A stretch of DNA of 64,000 bases from Mycolicibacterium parafortuitum (GCF_002086815.1 NZ_MVID01000006.1:166960-230959), one strand, 5' to 3'; shown: positions 18,280 through 29,585, counted from the stretch's first letter. A program made the numbers and translations. The notes: generated by a model not told the origin, from the letters alone.

Positions 18280-19764
18280 TCATTCTGCTTTTCTCCGCCG
18301 CCGACCCCCAGGTCCCGATGCTGGCAGCCCAGCTGCAGTCGCCGACGCTCCGTCGCCTTTCGCGACAGACGCCTCTGTATCTCCGCTTGGCTGAGGGCCC
18401 GAGTTAGCTGTGTAGCCACCGTAATAGCCGTAGTTGTAGCTATAACTGCCGCCGCCACGCATCGGCGTCATCGTGAACACTGCTCCGAGTAGGGGCGCGC
18501 CAACGCTGTGGAGACTCCCTACAGCGTGTGATAGGTGCTCGCGCTTTGTGTGGCCGTAACGGGCCATAATGAGCACCCCATCCGCACCCGCAGCGAGAAT
18601 CGCGGCATCGGTGATTGCAAGCAATGGTGTGGAATCCACGATCACATAGTCGAATTTGGCTCGCAGCTCACTAAGCAACTTCCTTGCCGATTGCGACCCT
18701 AATAATTCGCTAGGATTCGGCGGGATAGCACCGGATGTCAAAACGGTGAGTCCGGGAAAACGCGTCTTCTGTAGTGCATCCTCAAGGGACACGGCACCGC
18801 TGAGAACAGTACTGAACCCAACCGTGCCTACCAGGTCCATATATCGATGCAACGACGGGCGCCGTAAATCTCCGTCTATCAGCACTACTGATTTGTCTGT
18901 CTCCGCCAGCGCAAGGGCAATATTAATCGCGGTCGTCGATTTGCCTTCACTTGGCATCGAACTCGTCACCAGGATTACTCGCGGAGGGTTATCGACTGCG
19001 AGGAACTGCAGATTCGTCCTCAGCTTTCGGAACGCCTCTGCAATTCCTGATGTTTCGCTATCGAACGAAATCGACGCCTGCTTGCGACGCTCTTTATCTA
19101 GCGGGATGCTACCAACTAGCCCGGTGCTAGTTATGGTCTCCAACTGGTCGCGCGTCTTTACCGTATTATCTAGAAGGTCGCGAGTCACAGCTAATCCGAC
19201 GCCTAGCAAAATGCCCAAGACCAGACCTATGCCAATGTTTCGCAACGGCTTAGGAATAACGGGATTCTCGGGTATCGACGCTCGTTGCTCGACCACCACG
19301 CGCGAATCGGGGCTGGATCCATCTTCGGGCGTCTCTAGCTCCCGAACAAGAGCAACGAATTCGTCTGACAAAGAGTTCGCTATGTCGCGTGCTTGTATCG
19401 GAGACTCGTCCAACACTGCGACATCGATTAGAACGGTATCCGGCTTAGTCGTGGCCGTCACGCGCTCCTGCAATTCAATCGCGTTTATGCCAAGTCCAAG
19501 CTTGTCGATAGTGCGTTGAGCCAAAGTTTGGCCCATTATCAATTCGGCATAGGAAGCAACGCGCTCTTGGGAAAAACGGTTGCCTTGATAGGTTTCAGCC
19601 AGAGAAGAACCGCTGGTTGTGGACACAAAAAGGCGCGTTGTGGCTTGGTAGAGGGGCGTAGTCAAAAGTGTTACGGAAACAGCACCCAGCACTGCAACCA
19701 GCATTGTTACGAATACGGTTATCCACCGCGTCCGTAATAGCCGAATGAAGTCTTCGAAATTCAA
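18280..19764 (-). CDS. Wzz/BY-kinase: polysaccharide copolymerase fused to tyrosine kinase
   Basis: The 494-residue protein joins a Wzz chain-length domain (two membrane helices, about 12-35 and 178-198, around an extracytoplasmic loop) to a cytoplasmic bacterial tyrosine kinase domain. The kinase has Walker A SSMPSEGKSTT, Walker A' VVLIDGDLRRPS and Walker B DYVIVDSTPLL. Near the C-terminus GSYSYNYGYYGGY supplies six clustered tyrosines for autophosphorylation. Such proteins set chain length and gate Wzy-dependent export. Having both halves in one chain is the proteobacterial and actinobacterial form, unlike split CapA/CapB. The start is TTG. It is separated from the DUF4012 gene by 232 bases with no gene. 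Confidence 0.88.
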   Translation of the reverse strand: MNFEDFIRLLRTRWITVFVTMLVAVLGAVSVTLLTTPLYQATTRLFVSTTSGSSLAETYQGNRFSQERVASYAELIMGQTLAQRTIDKLGLGINAIELQERVTATTKPDTVLIDVAVLDESPIQARDIANSLSDEFVALVRELETPEDGSSPDSRVVVEQRASIPENPVIPKPLRNIGIGLVLGILLGVGLAVTRDLLDNTVKTRDQLETITSTGLVGSIPLDKERRKQASISFDSETSGIAEAFRKLRTNLQFLAVDNPPRVILVTSSMPSEGKSTTAINIALALAETDKSVVLIDGDLRRPSLHRYMDLVGTVGFSTVLSGAVSLEDALQKTRFPGLTVLTSGAIPPNPSELLGSQSARKLLSELRAKFDYVIVDSTPLLAITDAAILAAGADGVLIMARYGHTKREHLSHAVGSLHSVGAPLLGAVFTMTPMRGGGSYSYNYGYYGGYTANSGPQPSGDTEASVAKGDGASATAAGLPASGPGGRRRRKAE

Positions 19765-19996
19765 TGCACTGCCCCTTAACTACCAATTTCAGCGATCTTC
19801 CGTCGGCATAGAACGTGGCGCCTCTGAGAGATTCTGCTTTCCTGCTCTAAACAGCCTGCTTCCGCTAATGGAATAGCGGTGGCCAACACCCGCCACGCTG
19901 CAAGCTGGTCCGGACAGCTCGCAGACCAAGAAGTTAAAACGAAACGAATCGGCCAGTTTGACCCGTTGCGAGAAACTCGTCGTTCATTCGCCTCAC

Positions 19997-21853
19997 TCAG
20001 CGAGTGCACTGGGGCACCATCACCTTCGGCACGACCGTTTCTACCAAAGGTTGGCTTGGTGCGCGTGGAACGCCGGGTACTGATGGCTCGGAGAGTTGGT
20101 ACATGATGTCCGCCGTTTGACCGGGCGTAATGATCACCTGGGTTTCAAACACCGGGTGCCCACGCTCCGTGTAGATGATGGCCGGTACACGCTCCCCGTT
20201 GAGGATCGCACTTGACAACTCGGAGCCTTTAGTCGCGAAGAGACGGACCGACACCACGTTCGTGCCTTTAGGTAGGTCCAAACCCAGTTCCGGGGAAAGT
20301 CCGACGGCGCCGGCGACGTAGTCCGGCAACGGCTCACTCGGTACAGCGTTCGTTAACTTCACTGTGACTGTCGAGGCACGGGTCTCGCCCTGGCATTTAT
20401 CGGCGGCGTATTCGATCTCTGTCTTTAAATAATAGTCCAGCTTGTTGCCGCCGAGATTGTTCAGCACAACACCCGCATATGGAGCCGGATCATCGGGGAG
20501 CACATGCGCAAGCGGAGTTTCCTCGAGAAGAGCCTGATCTTCCGGTACCGCACTCCAAACGGCGATGCGACGTTCGCTGACCGCCTTACCAAGCGCGTCC
20601 AGCAGTCGTCGCGGAGACTTCACCGTGCCGGTCATCTTGGTGACGACTGCATTGGCGATGTCCTGGAGGTATTGCTTGCGGGCGATCTGATCAATCGGAA
20701 AGCGTTTGTACGCCGTCGATTCCGTCAGTTCGACAACGTTGTCGCGCGACACAATCTCTCCGTCAGGCATTGTCACCGGTCCAACAGCACCGAGGATGTA
20801 ACTCAATGCAACGGGGTCGATGGCGATGACGCCGTCTACCGTCATGCCGGTTTGCTCCAGCCACATTCCCTGCCATATCTGGGCCGCGTAGGGGAAATGC
20901 GGGCTCAGATTGCTGTTCCGGAAGTCGAAGAAAGGCTGGTTGTATCCGTACTGCTGGTCGTATTCATCTCCGAAGTCGACGGGCGCAACGGCGTCGTCGA
21001 GTTCGGTGTTCGGAGCCAAGGTATCTACGCTCGGCTTTCCCTCGTCGAACCTGAGAATCCCATAACCCCCGAGCAGGCCACCGGTAGCGCGCGCTTCGGC
21101 ATTGGTCTGGAATCCCATGAAATATGTGCGCGGACCGTCGGCGCCCATCATTGATGGCGCCAGGCGCGCTGCCAGAGCAGTGTTTTCGATAACCGAAGTG
21201 ACGCCGGAAATCTGGCTTTGGAGTTGCGACCGAGCGTCACTTAGCAAGGACACGTACCGGGGGTCTGTGATCGCGGCGGCCTCACCGTTCAGCCTCTTGG
21301 CGTCGATGGCAAGTTCCTTCAACTGCGGTTCTTGGCTGCGCAGGAGTTCGACGTCTACCCGCCCGTCCCGGTAGAGACGGTCAGGCGAGATCGTCAAACC
21401 GACGTCGGCGGCCGGCCGCAGCACATCCGAGGCGAGACCGAGAACTACTTGGGTGACCTGTTGACCTGTCTCGAATGGACTGCCCAACCAGGGGATTCCC
21501 GAGACGATGTTCCACGCGATCGAGTGGGTGGCGTCTCGGGCCGCCTGCGCGTGCACCAACGCATCATCCGCTGACTTGGATGCCGCTTGCGTGTCTCCGT
21601 CGAGCAGCGCTTCTTTGGCCTGTTGAGCACTGTCGCGAGCCTGCTCAAGGTTCGATTTGGCCTTGAGAGCGCCGAATGCCACCCAACATCCAAGTCCGAT
21701 GACGAGGAGAACCAACACGGATACGCCCAAGAAGACGCCGCGGCGGGTGACCCACTCTGGCATCCATCGCCGGCCGTCGTGATCCTCTCCCGTGTCGTCG
21801 CCATTCTCGGCGTTGGCATTGTGATCAGACCGGCGTCGCGAATTAAATGGCAC
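19997..21853 (-). CDS. DUF4012 membrane-anchored extracytoplasmic protein
   Basis: The 618-residue protein has a charged cytoplasmic tail (1-35), one membrane helix (about 38-62), a helical Ala/Gln-rich segment, and a large outer domain. YFMGFQTNAEARATGGLLGGYGIL (around 232) and DGVIAIDPVALSYILGAVGPV (around 333) are hallmarks of DUF4012, which resembles LytR-CpsA-Psr proteins in organisation. DUF4012 proteins are often found in actinobacterial surface-polysaccharide clusters and may attach polymer to the envelope; no biochemical function is established. It starts with GTG. It is likely the upstream partner of the kinase gene at 18280. Confidence 0.8.
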   Translation of the reverse strand: MPFNSRRRSDHNANAENGDDTGEDHDGRRWMPEWVTRRGVFLGVSVLVLLVIGLGCWVAFGALKAKSNLEQARDSAQQAKEALLDGDTQAASKSADDALVHAQAARDATHSIAWNIVSGIPWLGSPFETGQQVTQVVLGLASDVLRPAADVGLTISPDRLYRDGRVDVELLRSQEPQLKELAIDAKRLNGEAAAITDPRYVSLLSDARSQLQSQISGVTSVIENTALAARLAPSMMGADGPRTYFMGFQTNAEARATGGLLGGYGILRFDEGKPSVDTLAPNTELDDAVAPVDFGDEYDQQYGYNQPFFDFRNSNLSPHFPYAAQIWQGMWLEQTGMTVDGVIAIDPVALSYILGAVGPVTMPDGEIVSRDNVVELTESTAYKRFPIDQIARKQYLQDIANAVVTKMTGTVKSPRRLLDALGKAVSERRIAVWSAVPEDQALLEETPLAHVLPDDPAPYAGVVLNNLGGNKLDYYLKTEIEYAADKCQGETRASTVTVKLTNAVPSEPLPDYVAGAVGLSPELGLDLPKGTNVVSVRLFATKGSELSSAILNGERVPAIIYTERGHPVFETQVIITPGQTADIMYQLSEPSVPGVPRAPSQPLVETVVPKVMVPQCTR

Positions 21854-21874
21854 TCAGAAAGTTCCTAGTAAAAG

Positions 21875-21916
21875 GTTGAAGCCTGCACGTCAGCGGACTG
21901 ACATGCAGGCTTCAAC
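21875..21916 (-). terminator. Strong intrinsic terminator hairpin
   Basis: GTTGAAGCCTGCA at 21875 pairs with TGCAGGCTTCAAC ending at 21916, and inner GTCAG/CTGAC extends the stem with a 4-base loop. Reading leftward it is followed by CTTTTAC. It would end the transcript of the small secreted protein gene (21944-22366) before the DUF4012 gene. Confidence 0.8.
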
Positions 21917-21943
21917 ACCTAGCATTTATTTGATCGCGCCCGA

Positions 21944-22366
21944 TTAGCCCGAGCAGGTTCCCTGGGTCACGCCACCGTAAGCGCCGGCGACGATCGAGTA
22001 CGACCGCCCGCCCGCGCAGGCAGACATCTCAACCTCGCCGTACCGCGCCAGCTGAGCGTTGAGACGCTCGACACGGCGCTCCCACAGCGGGGCGAAGATG
22101 GAGTTCGGATTCGCCTCAAGCAGCGACTGATAGTTCGTGATCGTGATCCGCGTCCAGTAGGTCGAGGTCCGGGTCACCGCACCGGTGAACTGGACGACGA
22201 ACACACCGAACAGACCCTGCGGCTGCTGCGCAAGATCGCTCATCACCGGAGCAGCCGGAAGCTGCACAGCGGGAGCGGCATTCGCGGCGACCGGAGCCAC
22301 GGCGGTGGTCGCAGCGACCGCGACGGCAGCAGCCCCTACCTTGAATTTCGTTGCGATGGCGTTCAT
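21944..22366 (-). CDS. Small secreted protein of unknown function
   Basis: The 140-residue protein has a typical Sec signal peptide (MNAIATKFKVGAAAVAVAA, cleavage near ANA-AP at about 30). The mature part has a central segment YWTRITITNYQSLLEANP and two cysteines near the C-terminus (SACAGG and TQGTCSG) that may form a disulphide. The ATG at 22366, preceded by GGGGGGAC, is preferred to the upstream in-frame start at 22492, which would bury the signal peptide. It has its own terminator, so it is monocistronic. It sits at the border between the island and the carboxylase block and its composition is more GC-rich than the island genes. Confidence 0.7.
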   Translation of the reverse strand: MNAIATKFKVGAAAVAVAATTAVAPVAANAAPAVQLPAAPVMSDLAQQPQGLFGVFVVQFTGAVTRTSTYWTRITITNYQSLLEANPNSIFAPLWERRVERLNAQLARYGEVEMSACAGGRSYSIVAGAYGGVTQGTCSG

Positions 22367-24442
<2,076 letters not shown>

Positions 24443-24470
24443 TCTGACCTAACGAGAAAGGCTCTCCGTC

Positions 24471-24752
24471 ATGAACCATGACGCCGACATCGTCGAGGTC
24501 TCCGATCCGCGGGACATGACCATCGACGACCCGCCCGCCCCCACCCCGCACTTCCAGGTCCTCAAGGGCGAACCCACCCTCGAAGAACTCGCCGCGCTCG
24601 TCACCGTGCTGGCCGGCGCAGGCGGCGGGGCACCCGGTGACCCCGGACCCCAGGAACTCAACCTCTGGGGCCACCCCGTCGACAAACTGCGCTACGACGT
24701 CACCAGCTGGCAGCGCACCACCCTGTGGGAACGCACCCACATGCGGCACTGA
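24471..24752 (+). CDS. accE5: AccE5, epsilon subunit of the acyl-CoA carboxylase
   Basis: The 93-residue protein follows accD5, as Rv3281 does. The first half is acidic and disordered ([15 protein letters not shown]). The second has the conserved actinobacterial epsilon motif [17 protein letters not shown] (around 37-53), and the tail ends [14 protein letters not shown]. In M. tuberculosis the epsilon subunit stimulates the AccA3-AccD5 complex. It is shorter than the M. tuberculosis version because the Pro-rich linker is reduced. GAAAGG precedes the ATG, and maf starts 8 bases after its stop. Confidence 0.88.
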   Translation: MNHDADIVEVSDPRDMTIDDPPAPTPHFQVLKGEPTLEELAALVTVLAGAGGGAPGDPGPQELNLWGHPVDKLRYDVTSWQRTTLWERTHMRH

Positions 24753-24760
24753 CCTCGTCG

Positions 24761-25393
24761 ATGACGCGTTTCGTCCTCGGCTCGGCGTCACAGGGCCGGC
24801 TCAAGGTGCTCACCCAGGCCGGCATCAATCCTGTCGTGGTCGTGTCCGACGTCGACGAGGACGCGCTGATCGGTTCACTCGACCCGGACCTTCCACCGGA
24901 AGCCGTGGTCGCGAAACTGGCCAACGCCAAGGCCCTCAGTGTCGCCGCGGCACTCCCCCCGGATCTGTTGGCCGATTGCGTTGTGCTGGGCTGTGATTCG
25001 ATGCTGCATCTGGACGGCCGGCTCACCGGTAAGCCCGGCTCCGCGGACGCGGCGCGGCGACAATGGGAGTCGATGGCGGGCTCCGTCGGGCATCTGCTCA
25101 CCGGGCACGCATTGCTGCGGCTCAGCGGTGGCGTGATCACCCACACCGAGGGCGATACCGGCAGCACCGCCATCCATTTCGGATCGCCGAGCGCAGCCGA
25201 CCTCGACCGCTACGTGAATACCGGAGAACCGATCCACGTCGCGGGGGCGTTCACCCTGGACGGCCTCGGGGGCTGGTTCATCGACAGGATCGACGGCGAC
25301 CCGTCGAACGTGATCGGGGTCAGTCTTCCGGTGATCCGACAGCTACTCGACCGCGCGGGGCTGTCGGTCACCGACTTCTGGACCGCTGACTAG
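24761..25393 (+). CDS. maf: Maf family nucleotide pyrophosphatase
   Basis: The 210-residue protein begins [19 protein letters not shown], the conserved Maf N-terminal motif (LAS.SPRR..LL). [19 protein letters not shown] (around 80) carries the catalytic Asp of the family, and [25 protein letters not shown] is the C-terminal conserved block. Maf proteins hydrolyse non-canonical or modified nucleoside triphosphates to the monophosphate, limiting their use in RNA or DNA. ATG at 24761 is preferred to an in-frame ATG at 24725, which overlaps accE5. The M. tuberculosis counterpart is Rv3282. Its stop overlaps the stop of the convergent next gene by 4 bases. Confidence 0.9.
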   Translation: MTRFVLGSASQGRLKVLTQAGINPVVVVSDVDEDALIGSLDPDLPPEAVVAKLANAKALSVAAALPPDLLADCVVLGCDSMLHLDGRLTGKPGSADAARRQWESMAGSVGHLLTGHALLRLSGGVITHTEGDTGSTAIHFGSPSAADLDRYVNTGEPIHVAGAFTLDGLGGWFIDRIDGDPSNVIGVSLPVIRQLLDRAGLSVTDFWTAD

Positions 25394-25746
25394 CAGCCGG
25401 GGTAGCGCCGCTTCAGGGCGAACGTGACGCGCTGCGGCTTCGAGCCGACCTTGACCGTTGCGTCCGCGCGCGGCGACTGACCGCACACCACCCAATTGGT
25501 GTAGTTGTAGACCACCTGGTTGTGCACCGAGTCGTAGATGTTGAACCGCACGTTGTCCTCCCCGGCGGCTCCGACCACACTGTTCACGGCGCGCTCCAGG
25601 ACTTCACCACGCAGCGCAGGCATCGTCCACGTGGACGTCTGAGCACCGGCGACCGGCGCAACCACGATTCCCCCGGCCAGCATTCCGAAAGACGCCACCG
25701 CTGCCGCGATGTTCCGCCCTTGCCTCTTGAAACCCTTGCGCTCCAT
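25390..25746 (-). CDS. Small secreted PASTA-like protein (copy 1)
   Basis: The 118-residue protein has an N-terminal signal peptide (positively charged [11 protein letters not shown], hydrophobic core, VAGAQ cleavage near 35). The mature part reads [18 protein letters not shown], then [24 protein letters not shown] and VTFALKR. This resembles a single PASTA unit (P.L.G..L..A.., then the QSP..G..V..GS.V.L pattern) with two cysteines. It is a paralogue of the next gene at 25820. Soluble single PASTA-like domains in mycobacteria have no known role; binding to cell-wall fragments is a guess. Confidence 0.65.
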   Translation of the reverse strand: MERKGFKRQGRNIAAAVASFGMLAGGIVVAPVAGAQTSTWTMPALRGEVLERAVNSVVGAAGEDNVRFNIYDSVHNQVVYNYTNWVVCGQSPRADATVKVGSKPQRVTFALKRRYPGC

Positions 25747-25819
25747 GGCAAGAACCCTAGCGTTGGCTGTGGGTTGACTGCCAACGCTTCGATAACGATT
25801 TGCTAAAGGCGGCCCGCGC

Positions 25820-26188
25820 CTACGCCCCGCAGTGCTCCGCGCCGGGTCGCTCGACCAGCAGCGTCACCGACTTCGTCTTCTGCGACAGCTTGCTGCCCTT
25901 GGCGGGCGACTCGCCGCAGACGACCCAGTTCTCCAGGTTGTAGACAGGCGCATGATTCGGCGCGACGACCTTGAACGTCAACGGCATCTGCTCGACGTCG
26001 GCCTCAACCTCCTGCTCGGCGGCGAACAGCGTCTTGTCCTTCAGGTCCGGCATCACCCACATGGCGTCCGGCTCCTTGTATTGGATGAGGCCGTCGTCCG
26101 CGTGCGCGCCCGCGGGCCCTGCAGCTCCGATGGCGCCGCCGAACAACGCACCGGCCGCGATAGTTGCTGAGACAAGTTTCTTCTGCAC
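25820..26188 (-). CDS. Small secreted PASTA-like protein (copy 2)
   Basis: The 122-residue exported protein has a signal peptide (MQKKLVSATIAAGALFGGAIG, cleavage near AHA-DD at about 30). The mature chain reads VMPDLKDKTLFAAEQEVEAD, VYNLENWVVCGESPAKGSKLSQ and SVTLLVERPGAEHC. NWVVCG.SP.....K and the final Cys are shared with its neighbour at 25390, so the two arose by tandem duplication. Both are transcribed leftward, 73 bases apart, and may be one operon. No catalytic residues are evident. Confidence 0.65.
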   Translation of the reverse strand: MQKKLVSATIAAGALFGGAIGAAGPAGAHADDGLIQYKEPDAMWVMPDLKDKTLFAAEQEVEADVEQMPLTFKVVAPNHAPVYNLENWVVCGESPAKGSKLSQKTKSVTLLVERPGAEHCGA

Positions 26189-26480
26189 TGCGCACCCCTT
26201 GGGTAGGTATCAGCCAGCTCGATGGAGGCCGCCTTCCCAGTGAATGCTCGAAAGGCCGGGCACGAAGCGTCGTCGCTCCGCCATGCGCTGCTGTCCAGGC
26301 AACTTTAAGCGACCCCCACCCTGAGCGCCTTCGTCCCCAGCAAACTGACAGGAATCCTCAAGGACCCCCGCAGCCGACCCGGCCGGCACGCCGGTCGACG
26401 CAAAGAGAAAAGCGCCGGTGATCTGGACCACGTTTCGGTTGCGAGCACCCATGCACATGGGTAAATAGCGAAGAAGTGAC
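26189..26480. other. Divergent intergenic region
   Basis: About 290 bases between the leftward PASTA-like gene and the rightward acyltransferase. No gene, repeat or clear terminator is seen; it should contain both promoters. Confidence 0.4.
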
Positions 26481-27803
26481 GTGCATGATCATTCGTCCGG
26501 TGGGGGGCATCGCATGGTTACACGCTTCGATCAATGGCGGGACTCAGCCGAGCGTCGACGACGACGTGCAGAACGAGCAAATATCCGGCTGGACATCCAA
26601 GGGTTGCGCATGGTCGCGGTCCTTGCGGTGCTGGCCTACCACCTGACCGGCTGGCCTCGGGGCGGCTTCGTCGGCATCGACATCTTCTTCGTGATTGCCG
26701 GATACTTCGTCACTGAGAGTTTGCTGACGACGGCGGCGGACACGGGCAAGCCGGAGCTCCGCAACTTCTACCTCGGGCGGCTGCGCCGCATCGTGCCCGC
26801 CGCGACCGTCGTCCTGATCCTGACGATCGCCGCGTCGGCCCTTGCCTTTTCGGCAGCACGGGTGCGCGACATCGGCATCGACGCGCTGTTCGCCTTCTTC
26901 TTCGTGGCGAACTGGCATTTCGCGGCCGACGGCGTCGATCCGGTCACCACCTCCGACACCGCGTCCCCGTTGCTGCACTACTGGCCACTGGCGGTCGAGG
27001 AGCAGGTCATCATCGCGTGGCCGCTGCTGATCCTGGCCCTCACCGCCGCCGCGGTGCGCAAAGCCTGGAGCGACGAACGGTGGCGCGCCCACCTCGGCGC
27101 AGCCGTCGGCGGCGTCGTCCTCGCATCCCTGGCCTGGGCGGCCTACCAGACCATGACCTCGCCGACCGTGGCGTTCCTCAGCACCTTCACCCGCCTCTGG
27201 GAACTCGGCGTCGGCGCACTGCTGGCCGTGGCCGCCGGCAGTCTTGCGCGTCTCCCGGATCCGCTGCGCCCGATCCTGTCGTGGCTCGGCCTGGCGCTCA
27301 TCGGCGCCGCGTTCGTCCTGATCGACGGCACTTCCGGATTCCCCGCACCGTGGGCGCTGCTACCGGTCGCCAGCGCCGCCCTGGTGATCGGCGCGGGCAT
27401 CGGGCGGGAACCCGACCTCCAGGGCTTCCTGCGCAATCGCGCCAGCACCTACCTCGGCGACCTCTCCTACTCGCTGTACCTGGTGCACTGGCCGGTGATC
27501 GTGGTACTGGCGGCCGTGATGGACCGCGACGCGCACTACTACGCCAGCGCGGTCACGCTGACCCTCGGGCTCGCCGTCGCGCTGCACCACTTCGTCGAGA
27601 ACCCGATGCGCTACGCCAGCTGGGGCGCCCTGCGGCAGGCCCGCGAAGACCGCAGGCACGGTCTGCACCACACCAGCCCGGCCACCAAGCTCGCCGGTGT
27701 GGGCGCGCTGATCCTGATCACCCTGAGCGTCATCAGTTACGCGATGAGCCCCGAGGCGATCGACGCACCCGCACCGGTGACACCCGCCGTCCCCGCCCTC
27801 TGA
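26481..27803 (+). CDS. Acyltransferase family 3 membrane protein
   Basis: The 440-residue membrane protein has about 10-11 helices and the family signature RLDIQGLRMVAVLAVLAYH (36-54), GGFVGIDIFFVIAGYFVT, then LGRLRRIVPAA and HYWPLAVEEQ. There is no fused SGNH domain, so only the transfer module is present. It would O-acylate an envelope sugar or lipid. It starts at ATG 26481, or at ATG 26514 which has a GGGGGG stretch before it. Unlike the island acyltransferase at 14613 it has the GC-rich codon use of the core genome, and the two are not close copies. Confidence 0.8.
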   Translation: MHDHSSGGGHRMVTRFDQWRDSAERRRRRAERANIRLDIQGLRMVAVLAVLAYHLTGWPRGGFVGIDIFFVIAGYFVTESLLTTAADTGKPELRNFYLGRLRRIVPAATVVLILTIAASALAFSAARVRDIGIDALFAFFFVANWHFAADGVDPVTTSDTASPLLHYWPLAVEEQVIIAWPLLILALTAAAVRKAWSDERWRAHLGAAVGGVVLASLAWAAYQTMTSPTVAFLSTFTRLWELGVGALLAVAAGSLARLPDPLRPILSWLGLALIGAAFVLIDGTSGFPAPWALLPVASAALVIGAGIGREPDLQGFLRNRASTYLGDLSYSLYLVHWPVIVVLAAVMDRDAHYYASAVTLTLGLAVALHHFVENPMRYASWGALRQAREDRRHGLHHTSPATKLAGVGALILITLSVISYAMSPEAIDAPAPVTPAVPAL

Positions 27804-27857
27804 TCTGGACACGATTGAGGCCAGATCCGCCCCCGTCCGCCCGGTAGGCTCTGTGAC

Positions 27858-28757
27858 GTGCCGCTACCTGCCGATCCCAGCCCTGCCCTGCAGTCCTACG
27901 CCCACCCCGAGCGACTGGTCACCGCCGACTGGCTGTCCGGCAATCTCGGCAGGCCGGGTCTGGCCATCGTCGAATCCGACGAGGACGTGCTGCTCTACGA
28001 CACCGGCCACATCCCCGGCGCCGTCAAGATCGACTGGCACACCGACCTCAACGACCCGAACGTGCGTGACTACATCACCGGCGAGCAGTTCGCCGACCTG
28101 ATGAACCGCAAGGGCATCTCCCGCGACGACACCGTGGTGATCTACGGCGACAAGAGCAACTGGTGGGCCGCCTACGCGCTGTGGGTCTTCACCCTGTTCG
28201 GCCACCCCGACGTGCGCCTGCTCGACGGCGGCCGCAACCTGTGGATCTCCGACGGCCGCGACACCACCCTCGACGTGCCGAACAAGCAGACCACCGGCTA
28301 CCCCGTCGTCGAGCGCAACGACGCCCCGATCCGCGCGTTCAAGGACGACGTGCTCGCCATCCTCGGCAAGCAGCCGCTGATCGACGTGCGCTCCCCACAG
28401 GAGTACACCGGCGAACGCACCCACATGCCGGACTACCCCGAAGAGGGTGCGCTGCGCGGCGGCCACATCCCGACCGCGGTGTCCATCCCGTGGGCCAAGG
28501 CCGCGCTGGACAACGGGAAGTTCCGCAGCCGCGCCGAACTCGACGAGCTCTACGGCTTTCTCACCCCCCAAGATGAGACGGTCGTGTACTGCCGCATCGG
28601 TGAGCGCTCCAGCCACACCTGGTTCGTGCTGACCCATCTGCTCGGCCTGCCCGGCGTCCGCAACTACGACGGCTCCTGGACCGAATGGGGCAACGCGGTG
28701 CGCGTCCCGGTGGCCGTCGGGGAACAGCCGGGCGAGGCGCCTGGCACCGCACGATGA
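27858..28757 (+). CDS. sseA: Thiosulfate sulfurtransferase SseA (two-domain rhodanese)
   Basis: The 299-residue protein has two rhodanese domains (about 18-135 and 160-285). The second carries the active-site loop [11 protein letters not shown], whose Cys accepts the sulfane sulfur; the first lacks a catalytic Cys, as usual. It transfers sulfur from thiosulfate or 3-mercaptopyruvate to an acceptor. It corresponds to Rv3283. The GTG start is followed by [15 protein letters not shown]. The next gene, a SufE-like sulfur acceptor, overlaps its stop by 4 bases (ATGA), pointing to a working sulfur-relay pair. Confidence 0.9.
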   Translation: MPLPADPSPALQSYAHPERLVTADWLSGNLGRPGLAIVESDEDVLLYDTGHIPGAVKIDWHTDLNDPNVRDYITGEQFADLMNRKGISRDDTVVIYGDKSNWWAAYALWVFTLFGHPDVRLLDGGRNLWISDGRDTTLDVPNKQTTGYPVVERNDAPIRAFKDDVLAILGKQPLIDVRSPQEYTGERTHMPDYPEEGALRGGHIPTAVSIPWAKAALDNGKFRSRAELDELYGFLTPQDETVVYCRIGERSSHTWFVLTHLLGLPGVRNYDGSWTEWGNAVRVPVAVGEQPGEAPGTAR

Positions 28758-29164
28758 CCATGCCGGCCGCGCTGGCCGAGGTGGTGTCGGACTTCAAAGA
28801 CGTTGAGGGACAGGACAAGCTGGCCCTGCTGCTGGAGTTCGCCGACGACCTGCCCCCGCTGCCCGCCGAGCTCGAAGAGGCGGCGATGGAACCGGTGCCG
28901 GAATGCCAGTCGCCGCTGTTCCTGCACGTCGACGCCGACGACCGCGACCACGTCCGGCTGTACTTCAGTGCCCCCGCCGAGGCGCCGACCACCCGCGGCT
29001 TCGCCGCGATCCTGGCCACCGGGCTCGACGGGCAGTCCGCCGGCGACATCCTCGCCGTCCCCGACGACTTCTACACCGACCTCGGCCTGGCCAAGCTGAT
29101 CAGCCCGCTGCGGCTGCGCGGCATGTCGGCGATGCTGACCCGGATCAAGAACCGCCTGAAGTAA
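28754..29164 (+). CDS. SufE-like sulfur acceptor protein
   Basis: The 136-residue protein matches the SufE family (Rv3284). It has the N-terminal helix [23 protein letters not shown], the acceptor Cys in [11 protein letters not shown] (around 50), and the C-terminal block [22 protein letters not shown]. SufE proteins take persulfide sulfur from a donor and stimulate cysteine desulfurases or hand sulfur on for Fe-S or cofactor assembly. ATG at 28754 overlaps the sseA stop, so the two proteins are made together; SseA could be its sulfur donor. Confidence 0.85.
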   Translation: MTMPAALAEVVSDFKDVEGQDKLALLLEFADDLPPLPAELEEAAMEPVPECQSPLFLHVDADDRDHVRLYFSAPAEAPTTRGFAAILATGLDGQSAGDILAVPDDFYTDLGLAKLISPLRLRGMSAMLTRIKNRLK

Positions 29165-29248
29165 CACCGGCGGCCCTCCACGGCGATAAGACAGTGACCG
29201 CGAAGGACCATGCGCATTCCCGGTGGGGATGCCCAGAAGGGGTGACGG

Positions 29249-29566
29249 ATGACGACTACGGGTTGGGATCGGGCGCGCAAGATCGCCGCATGGAGCGCGG
29301 TACTGGCCGCACCGACGGCGCTGCTGGTGCTCTCGGCCGGCACCGCGTCGGCAGACAGGATCAGCCCCAACCGGACCGTCAACAGCGGCCAGGGCACCGT
29401 GTCCAAGGACGCGACGTTCGGCGAGGTCCGTGGCGCCGATGACGCGCTGCACGCCCAGGGCGAGATCCGTGACTCGATGATCGCGGTCCCCGGACGCATC
29501 GACGGCACCCGCGCCCGCGGCTTCCGGCCCAGCTGGTCCGGCGGACCCGGCATGGGTCGCTGGTGA
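29249..29566 (+). CDS. Small exported protein of unknown function
   Basis: The 105-residue protein starts MTTTGWDRARKIAAWSAVL and has a signal peptide with a cleavage site near TASA-DR (about 36). The mature 70 residues are polar, without cysteines, and end in a Gly/Pro/Trp-rich tail (SWSGGPGMGRW). AAGGGG precedes the ATG. No family is recognised. It is convergent with the SulP gene ending 20 bases downstream. Confidence 0.55.
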   Translation: MTTTGWDRARKIAAWSAVLAAPTALLVLSAGTASADRISPNRTVNSGQGTVSKDATFGEVRGADDALHAQGEIRDSMIAVPGRIDGTRARGFRPSWSGGPGMGRW

Positions 29567-29585
29567 GCTGACGCCGGCTCCCCTC

